Shown here in pieces: positions 54,672 through 63,835 of a stretch of DNA of 64,000 bases. The first letter of the stretch is position 1. Every line of letters starts with the position of its first letter. The DNA is from Flavobacterium gyeonganense. GTDB taxonomy: Bacteria > Bacteroidota > Bacteroidia > Flavobacteriales > Flavobacteriaceae. The notes beneath the pieces were generated by a model. It had not been told where the DNA came from, searched no databases, and worked only from the letters and a program-made list of their open reading frames with translations. The stretch spans positions 3,472,001 through 3,536,000 of the forward strand of contig NZ_CP121112.1 of NCBI RefSeq assembly GCF_029625295.1, given 5' to 3'. Made by a program: the position numbers and the translations under genes.

Positions 54672-55537
54672 ACATAGCCTATTCTATATAGGTTAAACAA
54701 AAAAAGAGAAGGATTTTTAGAAATGAGTTGTCTGTGTATCATTTTATTTAATAGTTTATAAAATACGTTTAAAGCGAAATTTAGATTGTATTTTTTTAAA
54801 AAATGATACAGTTTTAATATTTTAACAAAATCCGGGTCAATTTTATTAGATTCATCAATTGATATCAAATTGTCCAAACCATTTTTTATCTTAGAAATAA
54901 AAACCTTGCTTTCATCAATATCTCCATGTTCAATAGCATTGTCTATATGTTTTACTTTAAATTGTAACAGACTTACATGGTAAGCAAAAAGAGTGTCTTC
55001 GTGTCCGTATTTAGTAAGATTTGAATCAAATTTTATTTCATTAAAACGACTTTTTTTTATTAATGTATTATTGAACATTAATGTTTTGTATAAGGCCGAA
55101 TTTCTTTGCATGGCTGGTTTGTCTTCTACCATTCTCCCGTATTTCCAGCGTAATTTTTGTTTGGAAGAATTAACGGTTTCAGGATGTACCCGACCTCCGT
55201 AAATAATATCAAAATCCTGAATGGCGTTAATATAATTTTTAATATAATTTGGATTAATAATTACAGAATCTCCGTCAATAAAAAGCAGATTCTCGTAATT
55301 TGTATTAGAAGCTAGCAGGTTTCTGTTTGAGCTCAGTCCTATATTTTTATTTAAAGGAATAAAAGTAGAATTTTTTAATAAATTGATTTGATTATTTGTT
55401 TCATTCGTTTGGGAGTTCGATCCGTCATCAATTACAATAATTTCAAAAATAATCCCTAATTCCATACATTGTTTGTGTAATTCTAAAACCAGATTATAAA
55501 CATTGTAATTGTAGGTAGGAATGAGGATAGAAAGCAT
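54653..55537 (-). CDS. GT2 glycosyltransferase (copy 2)
   Basis: GT-A family 2 enzyme, 294 aa. Landmarks are LSILIPTYNYNVYNLVLEL, IIVIDDGSNSQTN, FIDGDSVIINPNY (DXD-like), and YGGRVHPE. It has a different acceptor part from copy 1. Coupled to copy 1 by a 19-base overlap. Divergent from the oxygenase gene, whose promoter element lies between them. Confidence 0.85.
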   Translation of the reverse strand: MLSILIPTYNYNVYNLVLELHKQCMELGIIFEIIVIDDGSNSQTNETNNQINLLKNSTFIPLNKNIGLSSNRNLLASNTNYENLLFIDGDSVIINPNYIKNYINAIQDFDIIYGGRVHPETVNSSKQKLRWKYGRMVEDKPAMQRNSALYKTLMFNNTLIKKSRFNEIKFDSNLTKYGHEDTLFAYHVSLLQFKVKHIDNAIEHGDIDESKVFISKIKNGLDNLISIDESNKIDPDFVKILKLYHFLKKYNLNFALNVFYKLLNKMIHRQLISKNPSLFLFNLYRIGYVCSLKK

Positions 55538-55558
55538 TAATAAAAACTATTTAGTATA

Positions 55559-55566
55559 TATATTTG
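55559..55566 (+). promoter_or_regulatory. -7 promoter element upstream of the 2OG oxygenase gene
   Basis: TATATTTG fits TAnnTTTG exactly, 24 bases before the ATG at 55591. Confidence 0.5.
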
Positions 55567-55590
55567 TAAAGCAATAAAACATTCAAAAAT

Positions 55591-56412
55591 ATGGAATTTA
55601 TAAATAGAAATGAGCTTGCTGAAATTATTTATAAAAGAGTTAATGATGAAAAACTTCATCTTTCAAAGCAGTTAAGAGAATCAAAAGAAGCGATAGGCTA
55701 TTTTTTTCTGGATAATTTGCTTCCTGAAGAAATAGCAGCTGGGCTGTATAGTGTTTTTCCGAAACAAGATCAGATGATCCTGAAAAAAAGCATCAAGGAA
55801 GATAAATTTGTTGCAGTTCAGATGAACTTATATAATCCGGTTTTAGAAGAAATTATTTATGCTTTTCAGGACAACAGAATTGTTGAACTGGTTGGTGAAA
55901 TTTGTCAAATAAAAGATCCGATTCCGGATGAATTTCTTTACGCTGGAGGTCTTTCTATGATGGGGAATAAGCAATTTCTGAATCCACATCTGGATAATTC
56001 GCACGATAAAGATCGTGAACGCTGGCGTGTATTGAACTTACTTTATTATGTGACTCCAAACTGGAAAGAAGAATACGGAGGTAATCTCGAGTTATGGCCG
56101 GATGGTTTGCAAAAACAACAGATTACAATTCATAGTAAATTTAACAGATTGGTGGTAATGGTTACCCATAATAAATCATTACACTCAGTTTCACCGGTTG
56201 TATATGATGGATTTAGATGCTGCATTTCGAATTATTATTTTTCAAAAACCCCGGTTTTAGCAACGGATAAATTTCACGTAACTTCTTTTAGAGCAAGACC
56301 TGAACACAAGTTTACCGATATACTTTTGAAAGTGGATACTTTTTTAAGAATGAATATTAGAAAAATATTCAAAAAAGGAATAAAAGAAAACCCACACGTT
56401 TACAAGAAATAA
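55591..56412 (+). CDS. 2-oxoglutarate/Fe(II)-dependent oxygenase
   Basis: Prolyl-4-hydroxylase-like dioxygenase, cytoplasmic, 273 aa. The iron triad is visible as H133 and D135 in NPHLDNSHD and H198 in THNKSLHSV, with R209 (GFRCC) as the 2-oxoglutarate ligand. EYGGNLELWPDG between them is family-typical. It sits at the right edge of the polysaccharide region. Substrate may be a sugar, lipid or protein and cannot be chosen. The stop lies 6 bases from the convergent ftsE stop. Confidence 0.85.
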   Translation: MEFINRNELAEIIYKRVNDEKLHLSKQLRESKEAIGYFFLDNLLPEEIAAGLYSVFPKQDQMILKKSIKEDKFVAVQMNLYNPVLEEIIYAFQDNRIVELVGEICQIKDPIPDEFLYAGGLSMMGNKQFLNPHLDNSHDKDRERWRVLNLLYYVTPNWKEEYGGNLELWPDGLQKQQITIHSKFNRLVVMVTHNKSLHSVSPVVYDGFRCCISNYYFSKTPVLATDKFHVTSFRARPEHKFTDILLKVDTFLRMNIRKIFKKGIKENPHVYKK

Positions 56413-56418
56413 AACAGA

Positions 56419-57102
56419 TTATACACTTCGCTGCACAACTTCAAAAATTCTTTCGTCTTCGCATTTCAGAGTTTTAGATGGGAATTTCATCAATAATGCA
56501 TAATCGTGCGTTGCCATGATAATGGTTTTTCCGTTGGCGTTGATTTTTTTCAATACTTCTAAAACTTCAGAACTCGTTTGAGGATCAAGGTTTCCGGTTG
56601 GTTCATCAGCAAGGATAAATTCAGGGTCGTTTAACAAAGCTCTTGCAATCGCAACTCTTTGTTGTTCTCCGCCTGAAAGCTGGTGTGGCATTTTATTCAG
56701 GAAATCTTTCATACCCACTTTATCAAGAACTTCATCAATTTTATGCTGCATGGCTTCTTTTTCTACCCAGCCTGTCGCTTTAAGTACAAATAGCATATTG
56801 TCTTTTACAGTTCTGTCCGGAAGCAATTTGAAATCCTGAAATACAATTCCGATTTTACGTCTCAGATACGGAATCTGGCTTTCTTTTAAATTAGCTAAAT
56901 CAAATTCAACGATATGTCCCTCACCTTCAGAAAGAGGTAAATCACCATATAAAGTTTTCATAAAACTACTCTTTCCGGAACCGGTTTTTCCAATTATGTA
57001 GATAAATTCGCCATGCTCAACTTCTAAATTGATATGAGATAAAATTCTTCTTCCTTCCTGAAATATAGTGACATCTTTAAGGGATAGTACGGTTTCTGAC
57101 AT
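56419..57102 (-). CDS. ftsE: Cell-division ATP-binding protein FtsE
   Basis: ABC ATPase that, with FtsX, controls peptidoglycan hydrolysis at the division site. Walker [10 protein letters not shown] (38-46), [12 protein letters not shown]-loop, signature [16 protein letters not shown], Walker [14 protein letters not shown]-loop MATHDY. Length (227 aa) is normal. No ftsX is adjacent: the next gene on this strand is convergent. The assignment to FtsE rather than a LolD-type ATPase rests on overall likeness ([27 protein letters not shown]). Confidence 0.88.
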   Translation of the reverse strand: MSETVLSLKDVTIFQEGRRILSHINLEVEHGEFIYIIGKTGSGKSSFMKTLYGDLPLSEGEGHIVEFDLANLKESQIPYLRRKIGIVFQDFKLLPDRTVKDNMLFVLKATGWVEKEAMQHKIDEVLDKVGMKDFLNKMPHQLSGGEQQRVAIARALLNDPEFILADEPTGNLDPQTSSEVLEVLKKINANGKTIIMATHDYALLMKFPSKTLKCEDERIFEVVQRSV

Positions 57103-57362
57103 GATAAAATTGATTTGAATGTAAAAGTAATAAGTTAACGGTTGGATTCAAAATAAATTTTAATCATTTGAACAGAAAAAATATTAATAACCAAAAGTGT
57201 AGCAAGATTTACTTTATCACTAAACTATCTTATTCTAAACGAATCGGTTTGCGAAATTTATAATCATTATTTTGAGGCTTGTAATGCTGAAAAAATTAAA
57301 AACTTAAAACTTTTGTTCATAATAAAAGCTTAAAACGTTTCGTTATAAACGGTATAAAATGA

Positions 57363-57370
57363 TACATTTG
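57363..57370 (+). promoter_or_regulatory. -7 promoter element of the TPR gene
   Basis: TACATTTG fits TAnnTTTG, 19 bases before the ATG at 57390. The rest of the 287-base gap to ftsE is AT-rich and shows no gene. Confidence 0.5.
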
Positions 57371-57389
57371 AATACTAAATATAATTAAA

Positions 57390-60300
57390 ATGCGTAAAAT
57401 TTCCTGGTTCTTTTTAATACCATTCGTCCTCTTTCCGGCTATGGTTTCGGCACAAAAATCAGCTATATATACCTACGAATTAAAGGATTTTGATAAAGCA
57501 CTGGCTTTATATAATGACAAACAATACGCTTCTGCCCAGCATATTTTTGAATCTGTGAAAAATCAGGCTGTAACAGAAGAGGTTAAATCAGATTGCGCGT
57601 ATTATATCGCCAATTGCGCGATAAGAACGAATCAGGCCAATGCAGATGGGTTAATGGAAAAATTTGTTGAAGATTATCCAACAAGTACTAAACAAAACCA
57701 GGCTTATATTGAGGTTGCGCATTATTTCTTCGAGCAGGGAGATTATCCAAAAGCCCTGCAATGGTTTGACAGGGTTGACGAAAGTTACATGAGCAAATCT
57801 GATCTGGATAAATTTAATTTCCAAAAAGGGTACAGTTATTTCAATGCCAAAAAGAAAAAAGAAGCCACAACATATTTTAATAAAGTCGTGAATTCTCCGG
57901 AATTTGGTTCGCAAGCAAAATATTATTTAGGTTTTATGGCTTATGAAGGCGATGATTACAAAGAAGCAACTAAATATTTTGATGAGGTTTCCGGCGAAGA
58001 AAAATACAAAGAAAAGCTATCCTATTTTCAGGCTGATATGAATTTTAAATTAGGGAATTTTCAAAAAGCAATCGAGTTGGGACAAGCCGCAATGGCGAAG
58101 TCAAATGCACTTGAAAAGTCTGAATTGAATAAAATTATTGGCGAAAGCTATTTCAATTTAAAACAATACGGTAAAGCGATTCCATATCTGGAGCAATACG
58201 CAGGACGAAAAGGAAAATGGAATAATACCGATTTCTATCAGTTGGGTTACGCTTATTACGAGCAAAAAGACTACGAAAAAGCGATTTCCCAATTCAATAA
58301 AATCATTGAAGGAAAAGATTTTGTAGCGCAAAACGCCTATTATCATTTAGGTTTGGCTTATCTGAATACAGGTAAAAAACAAGAAGCTTTAAACGCATTC
58401 AAAAATGCTTCTGAAATGGATTTTAATACTCTAATTCAGGAAGATGCTGCTTTAAATTATGCCAAACTCAGTTATGAAATTGGGAATCAGTACCAAACGG
58501 TTCCCGGGATTTTGCTTGATTTCTTAAAAAAATATCCAAACAATTCAAACAGAGCCGAAGTTGAGAAATTATTGGTTGACTCATATATTTCGACTAAAAA
58601 TTACAAAGAAGCTTTGGTGTTACTGGAGAAAAACAGAACTCCGGAAAATAAATTAGCGTACCAAAAAGTGCTTTTTTACAGAGGTTTAGAATTGTACAAC
58701 GAGTCGAATTATGCTGAAGCGTTAAAAATGTTCAATGGTGCTGTTAAAGAGCAAAAGAACCCTGAATTTACTGCCCGTGCTACTTTCTGGAAAGCAGAGT
58801 CTGAGTATGTAACGGATGATTTTAGAAATGCATTATTGAGTTATAAACAATTCGCAGGTTTAGCTGCTGCAAAAACAACTGACGAATACAAAAACATCAA
58901 TTATAATATTGGATACACGTATTTTAAACTGAAAGAATACGATCAGGCAGGAAATTCATTTCAGGCTCAGATTGATAATGCTCCCGGTGATAAAGTTCGT
59001 CTGAACGATTCGTATTTACGTTTGGGAGATTGCCGATTTGTAACTTCTAAATATGCCCAGGCAATGGAAGCTTACGGAAAAGCAATCAATGCAAAAGGTG
59101 TTGATGCGGATTATGCACAGTTTCAAAGAGCAATTTCTTATGGATTCATGTCCAGAAATGACAAGAAAATTGACGAGTTAAATAATTTTCTTCAGATGTA
59201 TAAGAAATCCGAATATCGTGATGATGTTTTGTTCGAATTGGCAAATACGTATGTGGCTGATAAAAAGAACGATCAGGCTATTAAAACTTACGATCAGCTG
59301 ATTTCAGAATATAAAAACGGGTCATTTACTTCAAAATCAATTTTAAGACAAGGTTTGATTTATTACAATTCAGATCGCGACGAACAGGCTTTGACAAAAT
59401 TCAAAAAAGTAGCTGCTGAATTCCCAAAAACTCCTGAGGCTTTGGAAGCAGTTTCTACAGCGAGATTAATTTATGTTGATTCCGGAAAAGTAGATGAATA
59501 TGCAACATGGGTTCGAACGCTGGATTTTGTTTCAGTTACAGATGCCGAGTTAGACAATGACACTTATGATGCTGCTTTCAAGCAATACAGTCAAAGTAAC
59601 AACAAACAGGCAATTACAGGATTTACGGGTTATGTGAGTAAATTCCCATCCGGATTACATTCATTAGAGGCTAATTTTTATCTGGCACAGTTGCTTTATT
59701 CAGAAGGTTCAGAAACTAAGTCGGTTGCTAATTATCAATATGTAGCAGGACAGCCAAGAAATGAATTTACGGAGCAGTCATTAAATAAACTGGCTCAGAT
59801 TTTCCTGAAAGCAAAAGATTGTGATAAAGCAATTCCGGTTTTAGTTCGCTTAAGCGAAGAATCAGATACTTCTCAGAATCAGAATTTTGCTCAGGCTAAT
59901 TTGATGAAATGTTATTATGATAAAAAAGATTATAATAATTCGGTTGTGTATGCTGATAAAGTTTTACAAAATGCAAAAGCAGATGCTAACGTAAAAGCAG
60001 ATGCACAAATTATCGTGGCAAGGGCAGCAATGCAAAGCGGAGATGAGGATAGAGCAAAAGCGGCTTATGCGAAATTATCAACAACATCAAAAGGAGAATT
60101 AGCAGCAGAGGCTTTGTATTATGATGCCTATTTTAAAACAAAAGAAGGCAAATTTGATGCTTCGAATGTATCAGTTCAGAAATTAGCAAAAAACTATTCG
60201 GCATACAAATATTATGGAGCGAAGAGTTTAGTTTTAATGGCGAAAAACTTTTACGGATTAAAAGACAGCTATCAGGCAACGTATATTCTGGATAACGTAA

Positions 60301-60404
60301 TCAATAATTTTACAGATTATCCGGATGTGGTTGAAGAAGCTAAAACAGAGCTAAACGCAATCAAATTGGAAGAGTCTAAAACGAATTCGTCTATCAATAA
60401 GTAA
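57390..60404 (+). CDS. Large periplasmic tetratricopeptide-repeat protein
   Basis: Signal peptide (FFLIPFVLFPAMVSAQK) followed by about 25 tandem TPR or TPR-like units across the 1004 residues, e.g. YASAQHIFESVKNQ, YPKALQWFDRVDESY, YEKAISQFNKIIEGK, QEALNAFKNASEMDF, YAQAMEAYGKAINAK. No enzymatic motif. Periplasmic scaffold or assembly factor is the general role. The downstream genes (PhzF, outer-membrane barrel) run the same way, with short palindromic gaps, so cotranscription with the barrel is possible. Confidence 0.88.
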   Translation: MRKISWFFLIPFVLFPAMVSAQKSAIYTYELKDFDKALALYNDKQYASAQHIFESVKNQAVTEEVKSDCAYYIANCAIRTNQANADGLMEKFVEDYPTSTKQNQAYIEVAHYFFEQGDYPKALQWFDRVDESYMSKSDLDKFNFQKGYSYFNAKKKKEATTYFNKVVNSPEFGSQAKYYLGFMAYEGDDYKEATKYFDEVSGEEKYKEKLSYFQADMNFKLGNFQKAIELGQAAMAKSNALEKSELNKIIGESYFNLKQYGKAIPYLEQYAGRKGKWNNTDFYQLGYAYYEQKDYEKAISQFNKIIEGKDFVAQNAYYHLGLAYLNTGKKQEALNAFKNASEMDFNTLIQEDAALNYAKLSYEIGNQYQTVPGILLDFLKKYPNNSNRAEVEKLLVDSYISTKNYKEALVLLEKNRTPENKLAYQKVLFYRGLELYNESNYAEALKMFNGAVKEQKNPEFTARATFWKAESEYVTDDFRNALLSYKQFAGLAAAKTTDEYKNINYNIGYTYFKLKEYDQAGNSFQAQIDNAPGDKVRLNDSYLRLGDCRFVTSKYAQAMEAYGKAINAKGVDADYAQFQRAISYGFMSRNDKKIDELNNFLQMYKKSEYRDDVLFELANTYVADKKNDQAIKTYDQLISEYKNGSFTSKSILRQGLIYYNSDRDEQALTKFKKVAAEFPKTPEALEAVSTARLIYVDSGKVDEYATWVRTLDFVSVTDAELDNDTYDAAFKQYSQSNNKQAITGFTGYVSKFPSGLHSLEANFYLAQLLYSEGSETKSVANYQYVAGQPRNEFTEQSLNKLAQIFLKAKDCDKAIPVLVRLSEESDTSQNQNFAQANLMKCYYDKKDYNNSVVYADKVLQNAKADANVKADAQIIVARAAMQSGDEDRAKAAYAKLSTTSKGELAAEALYYDAYFKTKEGKFDASNVSVQKLAKNYSAYKYYGAKSLVLMAKNFYGLKDSYQATYILDNVINNFTDYPDVVEEAKTELNAIKLEESKTNSSINK

Positions 60405-60416
60405 TGTAATGTAAGG

Positions 60417-60467
60417 TGTGAAATGTAAGCACAAACGCATTTTACATCAAACAAATAACATTTCACA
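60417..60467. repeat. Palindrome upstream of the phzF-like gene
   Basis: TGTGAAATGT (60417-60426) and ACATTTCACA (60458-60467) are perfect 10-bp arms around 31 bases that contain GCATTTTACAT. The same core recurs in the palindrome after the gene. Confidence 0.6.
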
Positions 60468-60476
60468 ATAAAAATT

Positions 60477-61340
60477 ATGAGTTTACCTTTTTATATAGTT
60501 GATGTTTTCACAGATAAAAAATATGCCGGAAATCAATTGGCTGTTTTTTTAGATGCCGAAAATCTCAGTTCAGAAGAAATGCAAAAGATAGCACGTGAAA
60601 TTAATTTTGCCGAAAGCACTTTTGTTACCAAATTGGATAAAGAAAATAATAAAGCCGATATTAAAATATTTGCACCATCTCAGGAAATGATGTTTGCTGG
60701 TCATCCGGTAATTGGAACTTCGTGGGTTTTAATGAATAAAATATTAGATAATTCACCAGTTGAAATTAAGCTGAATGTACCAATTGGGCCAATTGCAATT
60801 CATCAGAAAGAAGATTTGATTTGGCTCAAATCTGCACAGCCTAAATTTTGGGATATTTTTTCGAAGGAAGATTTTACATTGTTCAGTAATCTGAAAAACA
60901 GCGATTTTGAAAATCAGTTCCCAATTCAGGAAGTGACGACCGGTAGCGCCTTTGTACTGGTTGGATTAAGCAGTAAAAGAGCATTAGAAAGCTTGGTTCT
61001 GGATAAAGATAAAACAGATGAATGGCTAAAAAAGCATTGTAAAACAACACATCAGGCTTTATATTTTTATTATCTGGAAGGTGAAAAATTGTTTAGCAGA
61101 TTGATGTATATAGAACATAATCAACTAATGGAAGATGCGGCTACTGGCAGCGCGAGTACATGCTTGCAGGCTTATCTTTTAAAAAATCATAAACCGGAAT
61201 TAGAATTAATCAATTATCAGGGGGATTATATAAACCGTCCTTCGCAAATTTATTTTAAAGGTAAATTAACCGGAAATGAATTTGATATTAAAATAGGTGG
61301 AAAAACCCGGTTTATTGCAAAAGGCGAATGGGAAGTCTGA
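60477..61340 (+). CDS. PhzF-family isomerase-like protein
   Basis: Cytoplasmic protein of the PhzF/diaminopimelate-epimerase fold, 287 aa. Family marks: VDVFTDKKYAGNQLAVF, the catalytic Glu in REINFAESTFV, FAPSQEMMFAGHPVIGTSWVL, and the C-terminal EDAATGSASTCLQAYLL. Most members in bacteria have no assigned substrate, and it need not have to do with phenazines. It lies between the TPR gene and the outer-membrane barrel gene, flanked by two related palindromes. Confidence 0.9.
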   Translation: MSLPFYIVDVFTDKKYAGNQLAVFLDAENLSSEEMQKIAREINFAESTFVTKLDKENNKADIKIFAPSQEMMFAGHPVIGTSWVLMNKILDNSPVEIKLNVPIGPIAIHQKEDLIWLKSAQPKFWDIFSKEDFTLFSNLKNSDFENQFPIQEVTTGSAFVLVGLSSKRALESLVLDKDKTDEWLKKHCKTTHQALYFYYLEGEKLFSRLMYIEHNQLMEDAATGSASTCLQAYLLKNHKPELELINYQGDYINRPSQIYFKGKLTGNEFDIKIGGKTRFIAKGEWEV

Positions 61341-61390
61341 TAATTAGAGAATTTAAGAATTAGAAAATTAGATAACAGAATATAATAGAA

Positions 61391-61450
61391 TTGTAAAATG
61401 TAAAGAGTAAGGTGAAAAGCATTTTACATTTGACAGAATACATTTTACAA
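61391..61450. repeat. Palindrome downstream of the phzF-like gene
   Basis: TTGTAAAATGT (61391-61401) and ACATTTTACAA (61440-61450) are perfect 11-bp arms around 38 bases with the shared core GCATTTTACAT, as in the element at 60417-60467. Confidence 0.6.
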
Positions 61451-61463
61451 AAAAGTATAAAAT

Positions 61464-63227
61464 ATGAAAATTAATTTCCAGAATAAAACCATCATTTTGA
61501 TTTTGCTGTTTGTTTTTCAGTTTTCACTTGCACAAAAGAAAAATGAAAATATTGGGACAGAAACAGTAAACGTAGTTAAACCCTATTCGCCCACGATATC
61601 AGATGCTGATAAAGTAAAAGAAACCCCATCGCTTGATGATTCGGGAAATCAGCCAAAAGAAACTATAAAATATAGTATTTTGTCAGTTCCTGTGGCTTCG
61701 ACTTTTACGCCTTCAAAAGGAAAAGCTGCCAATGTAGAAAAATCAAAACAGGAACGTTTGTTTAACAATTATGCGACTGTGGGTGTTGGAAATTACAGCT
61801 CACTTAATGCTGAATTGTTTTTGAATCAGGATTTAGGAAATAATGATTTTGTATCAGGGATGCTTCGCCACCATTCATCACAAGGCGGAATTAAAGATGT
61901 GCTTCTGAATGATGAATTTTATGATACAGCATTAAACGTTGGATATGGTCAATACAACAGGGATATGTCATGGAATGTGGAATTAGGATACCAAAATCAA
62001 ATTTATAACTGGTACGGACTACCGAAGGATTTTGGAGCATCTTTGATTCCTCAGGATCGTCTTGATTTAATAGATGAAATTAATCCTGGACATACTTACA
62101 ACACCATTACATTAGGTGGGAATTTTGAATTCAATGAAAGTGTTTTTAGCAAAGTGGCAGCAAAATTCACACACTTTTCGGATAATTTTTCTTCTTCAGA
62201 AAATCGTTTTTATCTCAAACCGACTTTTAAAGTTGATATAATGGATCATTCAATTAATACGAATGTGATTATTGACCACGTGAGCGGAAGTTTTGAGAAT
62301 AATTATTTTAAAACAAATACAGATCCTATAAAATATAGTCTGACCAATTTCGGGATTGAGCCAAGTTTTGTAGTAAATGAAAATGACTGGACTTTAGAAT
62401 TAGGTGCCGGATTATACTATGCACTGGATTCTGAAAATAGCGGAAATAAGTTTTATATCTACCCAAAAATAAATGCTTCATATAAATTAGTTGGAGATTT
62501 AATGATCTTTTACACAGGAGTAAATGGAACCTTAACTCAGAATTCATATGCTGATTTTGTAAATGAAAATCCGTTTTTATCGCCAACATTAAACATGAGG
62601 CCATCAAGCACTCAATACAATGTTTTTGCTGGTTTGAAAGGGAAATTGGCTAACAATGTCAACTATAATCTGACAGGTTCTTACCTGAATGAAAAAAACA
62701 AAGCTTTATTTAAAAGCAATGATTACACAGAAGATTTTTCAAACGAGAATTATGCATACGGAAATTCTTTTGGAGTAGTTTATGAAGACATCAGAACATT
62801 TCGTTTCTATGCAGAATTAAAAGCTGATTTATCTGAAAACGTTACTTTTGGAATTAACGGTACATTTAATAGTTATAAAACGGATCAGCCTGTAGAAGCA
62901 TGGAACCTGCCAACAATTAGATTAGGCTCCAATCTTGACGTAAATATAACAAAACAATGGTATGCGGGCTTGAACGTTTTTTATGTAGGAGAGCGTAAGG
63001 ATATGCAAACAAGGCAAACTGATTTTGCTGTTCCAATTCCGGGAGTTCCGGTCACTTTAAAAAGTTATTTTGACGCCAATGCACATTTAGGATACAAATT
63101 CAGCGAACGTCTGACTTTCTTCTTAAAGCTGAATAACATCGGAAATCAGGCTTATCAAAAATGGCTAAATTATCCTGTTCAGGGATTCCAGGTTTTAGGT
63201 GGAGCGAACTACAAATTTGATTTCTAA
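61464..63227 (+). CDS. Outer-membrane beta-barrel protein (TonB-dependent-receptor-like, no plug domain)
   Basis: Signal peptide (ILILLFVFQFSLAQKK), then a ~70-residue charged linker (TVNVVKPYSPTISDADKVKE) and a long run of amphipathic strands typical of a barrel (GVGNYSSLNAELFLNQDLG, DMSWNVELGYQNQIYNWYG, FTHFSDNFSSSENRFYLKP). It ends LKLNNIGNQAYQKW and GANYKFDF with a terminal Phe, as outer-membrane proteins do. No plug or TonB box is seen. Length 587 aa. Substrate unknown; upstream TPR protein might be its partner. Confidence 0.85.
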   Translation: MKINFQNKTIILILLFVFQFSLAQKKNENIGTETVNVVKPYSPTISDADKVKETPSLDDSGNQPKETIKYSILSVPVASTFTPSKGKAANVEKSKQERLFNNYATVGVGNYSSLNAELFLNQDLGNNDFVSGMLRHHSSQGGIKDVLLNDEFYDTALNVGYGQYNRDMSWNVELGYQNQIYNWYGLPKDFGASLIPQDRLDLIDEINPGHTYNTITLGGNFEFNESVFSKVAAKFTHFSDNFSSSENRFYLKPTFKVDIMDHSINTNVIIDHVSGSFENNYFKTNTDPIKYSLTNFGIEPSFVVNENDWTLELGAGLYYALDSENSGNKFYIYPKINASYKLVGDLMIFYTGVNGTLTQNSYADFVNENPFLSPTLNMRPSSTQYNVFAGLKGKLANNVNYNLTGSYLNEKNKALFKSNDYTEDFSNENYAYGNSFGVVYEDIRTFRFYAELKADLSENVTFGINGTFNSYKTDQPVEAWNLPTIRLGSNLDVNITKQWYAGLNVFYVGERKDMQTRQTDFAVPIPGVPVTLKSYFDANAHLGYKFSERLTFFLKLNNIGNQAYQKWLNYPVQGFQVLGGANYKFDF

Positions 63228-63242
63228 TCAAAAAAATAATAT

Positions 63243-63274
63243 AAAAAAAGCTTCCAATCCGGAAGCTTTTTTTT
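63243..63274. terminator. Bidirectional terminator between barrel gene and DUF2911 gene
   Basis: A-run-GCTTCC (63243-63255) pairs with GGAAGC-T-run (63261-63273) over a 5-base loop. It sits between convergent genes and can end both transcripts. Confidence 0.88.
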
Positions 63275-63289
63275 GGAATTCAATTTTTT

Positions 63290-63835
63290 TTATTCGGTAA
63301 AAGGAACAGCAACTCTTAATTTGTCCCAGCCTAAGTTTAAAATAACTCCTTTATCTCCTTTCGTGAAAACCATTGAGAAAGCTTCTAAAGAATCTGCAGC
63401 TTGTGTTACAGGAACTTTTAATCTGGCTACATCGTTTGCTTCTTTATAAGAATAAGATCCCCAAACATTTAAATCTTTACTGATGATAATAGTGATATTG
63501 TCTTTTTCAGGAAGGGTAAATAAAGTATAACTACCTGCTTTTATCTTTTTATCTCCTAATTTCATGTCCTTGTAGAAAGTGATTTCTGGTGCCTCATTTG
63601 CTCCAGTTCTCCATACTTTTCCTTCAGGAACAAGTTCGCTTAATGCACGCCCTTTTAGTTGTGGTCTGCTGTAAGTAATTTTTACAATTTTTGCAGCTTC
63701 TTTATAATCGTTAGGATAAGCTGCTGCATCCATTGGACTTTTGTCTAAGTCAGGAAATTTTTGAGCATTGGCATTTAAAGATAAAAGCATTGTAAATGCA
63801 ATTGCAATTGTGGTAATAATTGTAGATCTTTTCAT
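63290..63835 (-). CDS. DUF2911 secreted protein
   Basis: Signal peptide (ITTIAIAFTMLLSLNANAQK) and a single DUF2911 domain: ITYSRPQLKGRALSELVPEGKVWRTGANEAPEITF (seen in parts YSRPQLKGR and KVWRTGANEAPE), KAGSYTLFTLPEK, WGSYSYKEANDVARL. Function is unknown; the family is common in Bacteroidetes. 181 aa. The upstream stretch to the window end (63836-64000) shows no further gene. Confidence 0.88.
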   Translation of the reverse strand: MKRSTIITTIAIAFTMLLSLNANAQKFPDLDKSPMDAAAYPNDYKEAAKIVKITYSRPQLKGRALSELVPEGKVWRTGANEAPEITFYKDMKLGDKKIKAGSYTLFTLPEKDNITIIISKDLNVWGSYSYKEANDVARLKVPVTQAADSLEAFSMVFTKGDKGVILNLGWDKLRVAVPFTE

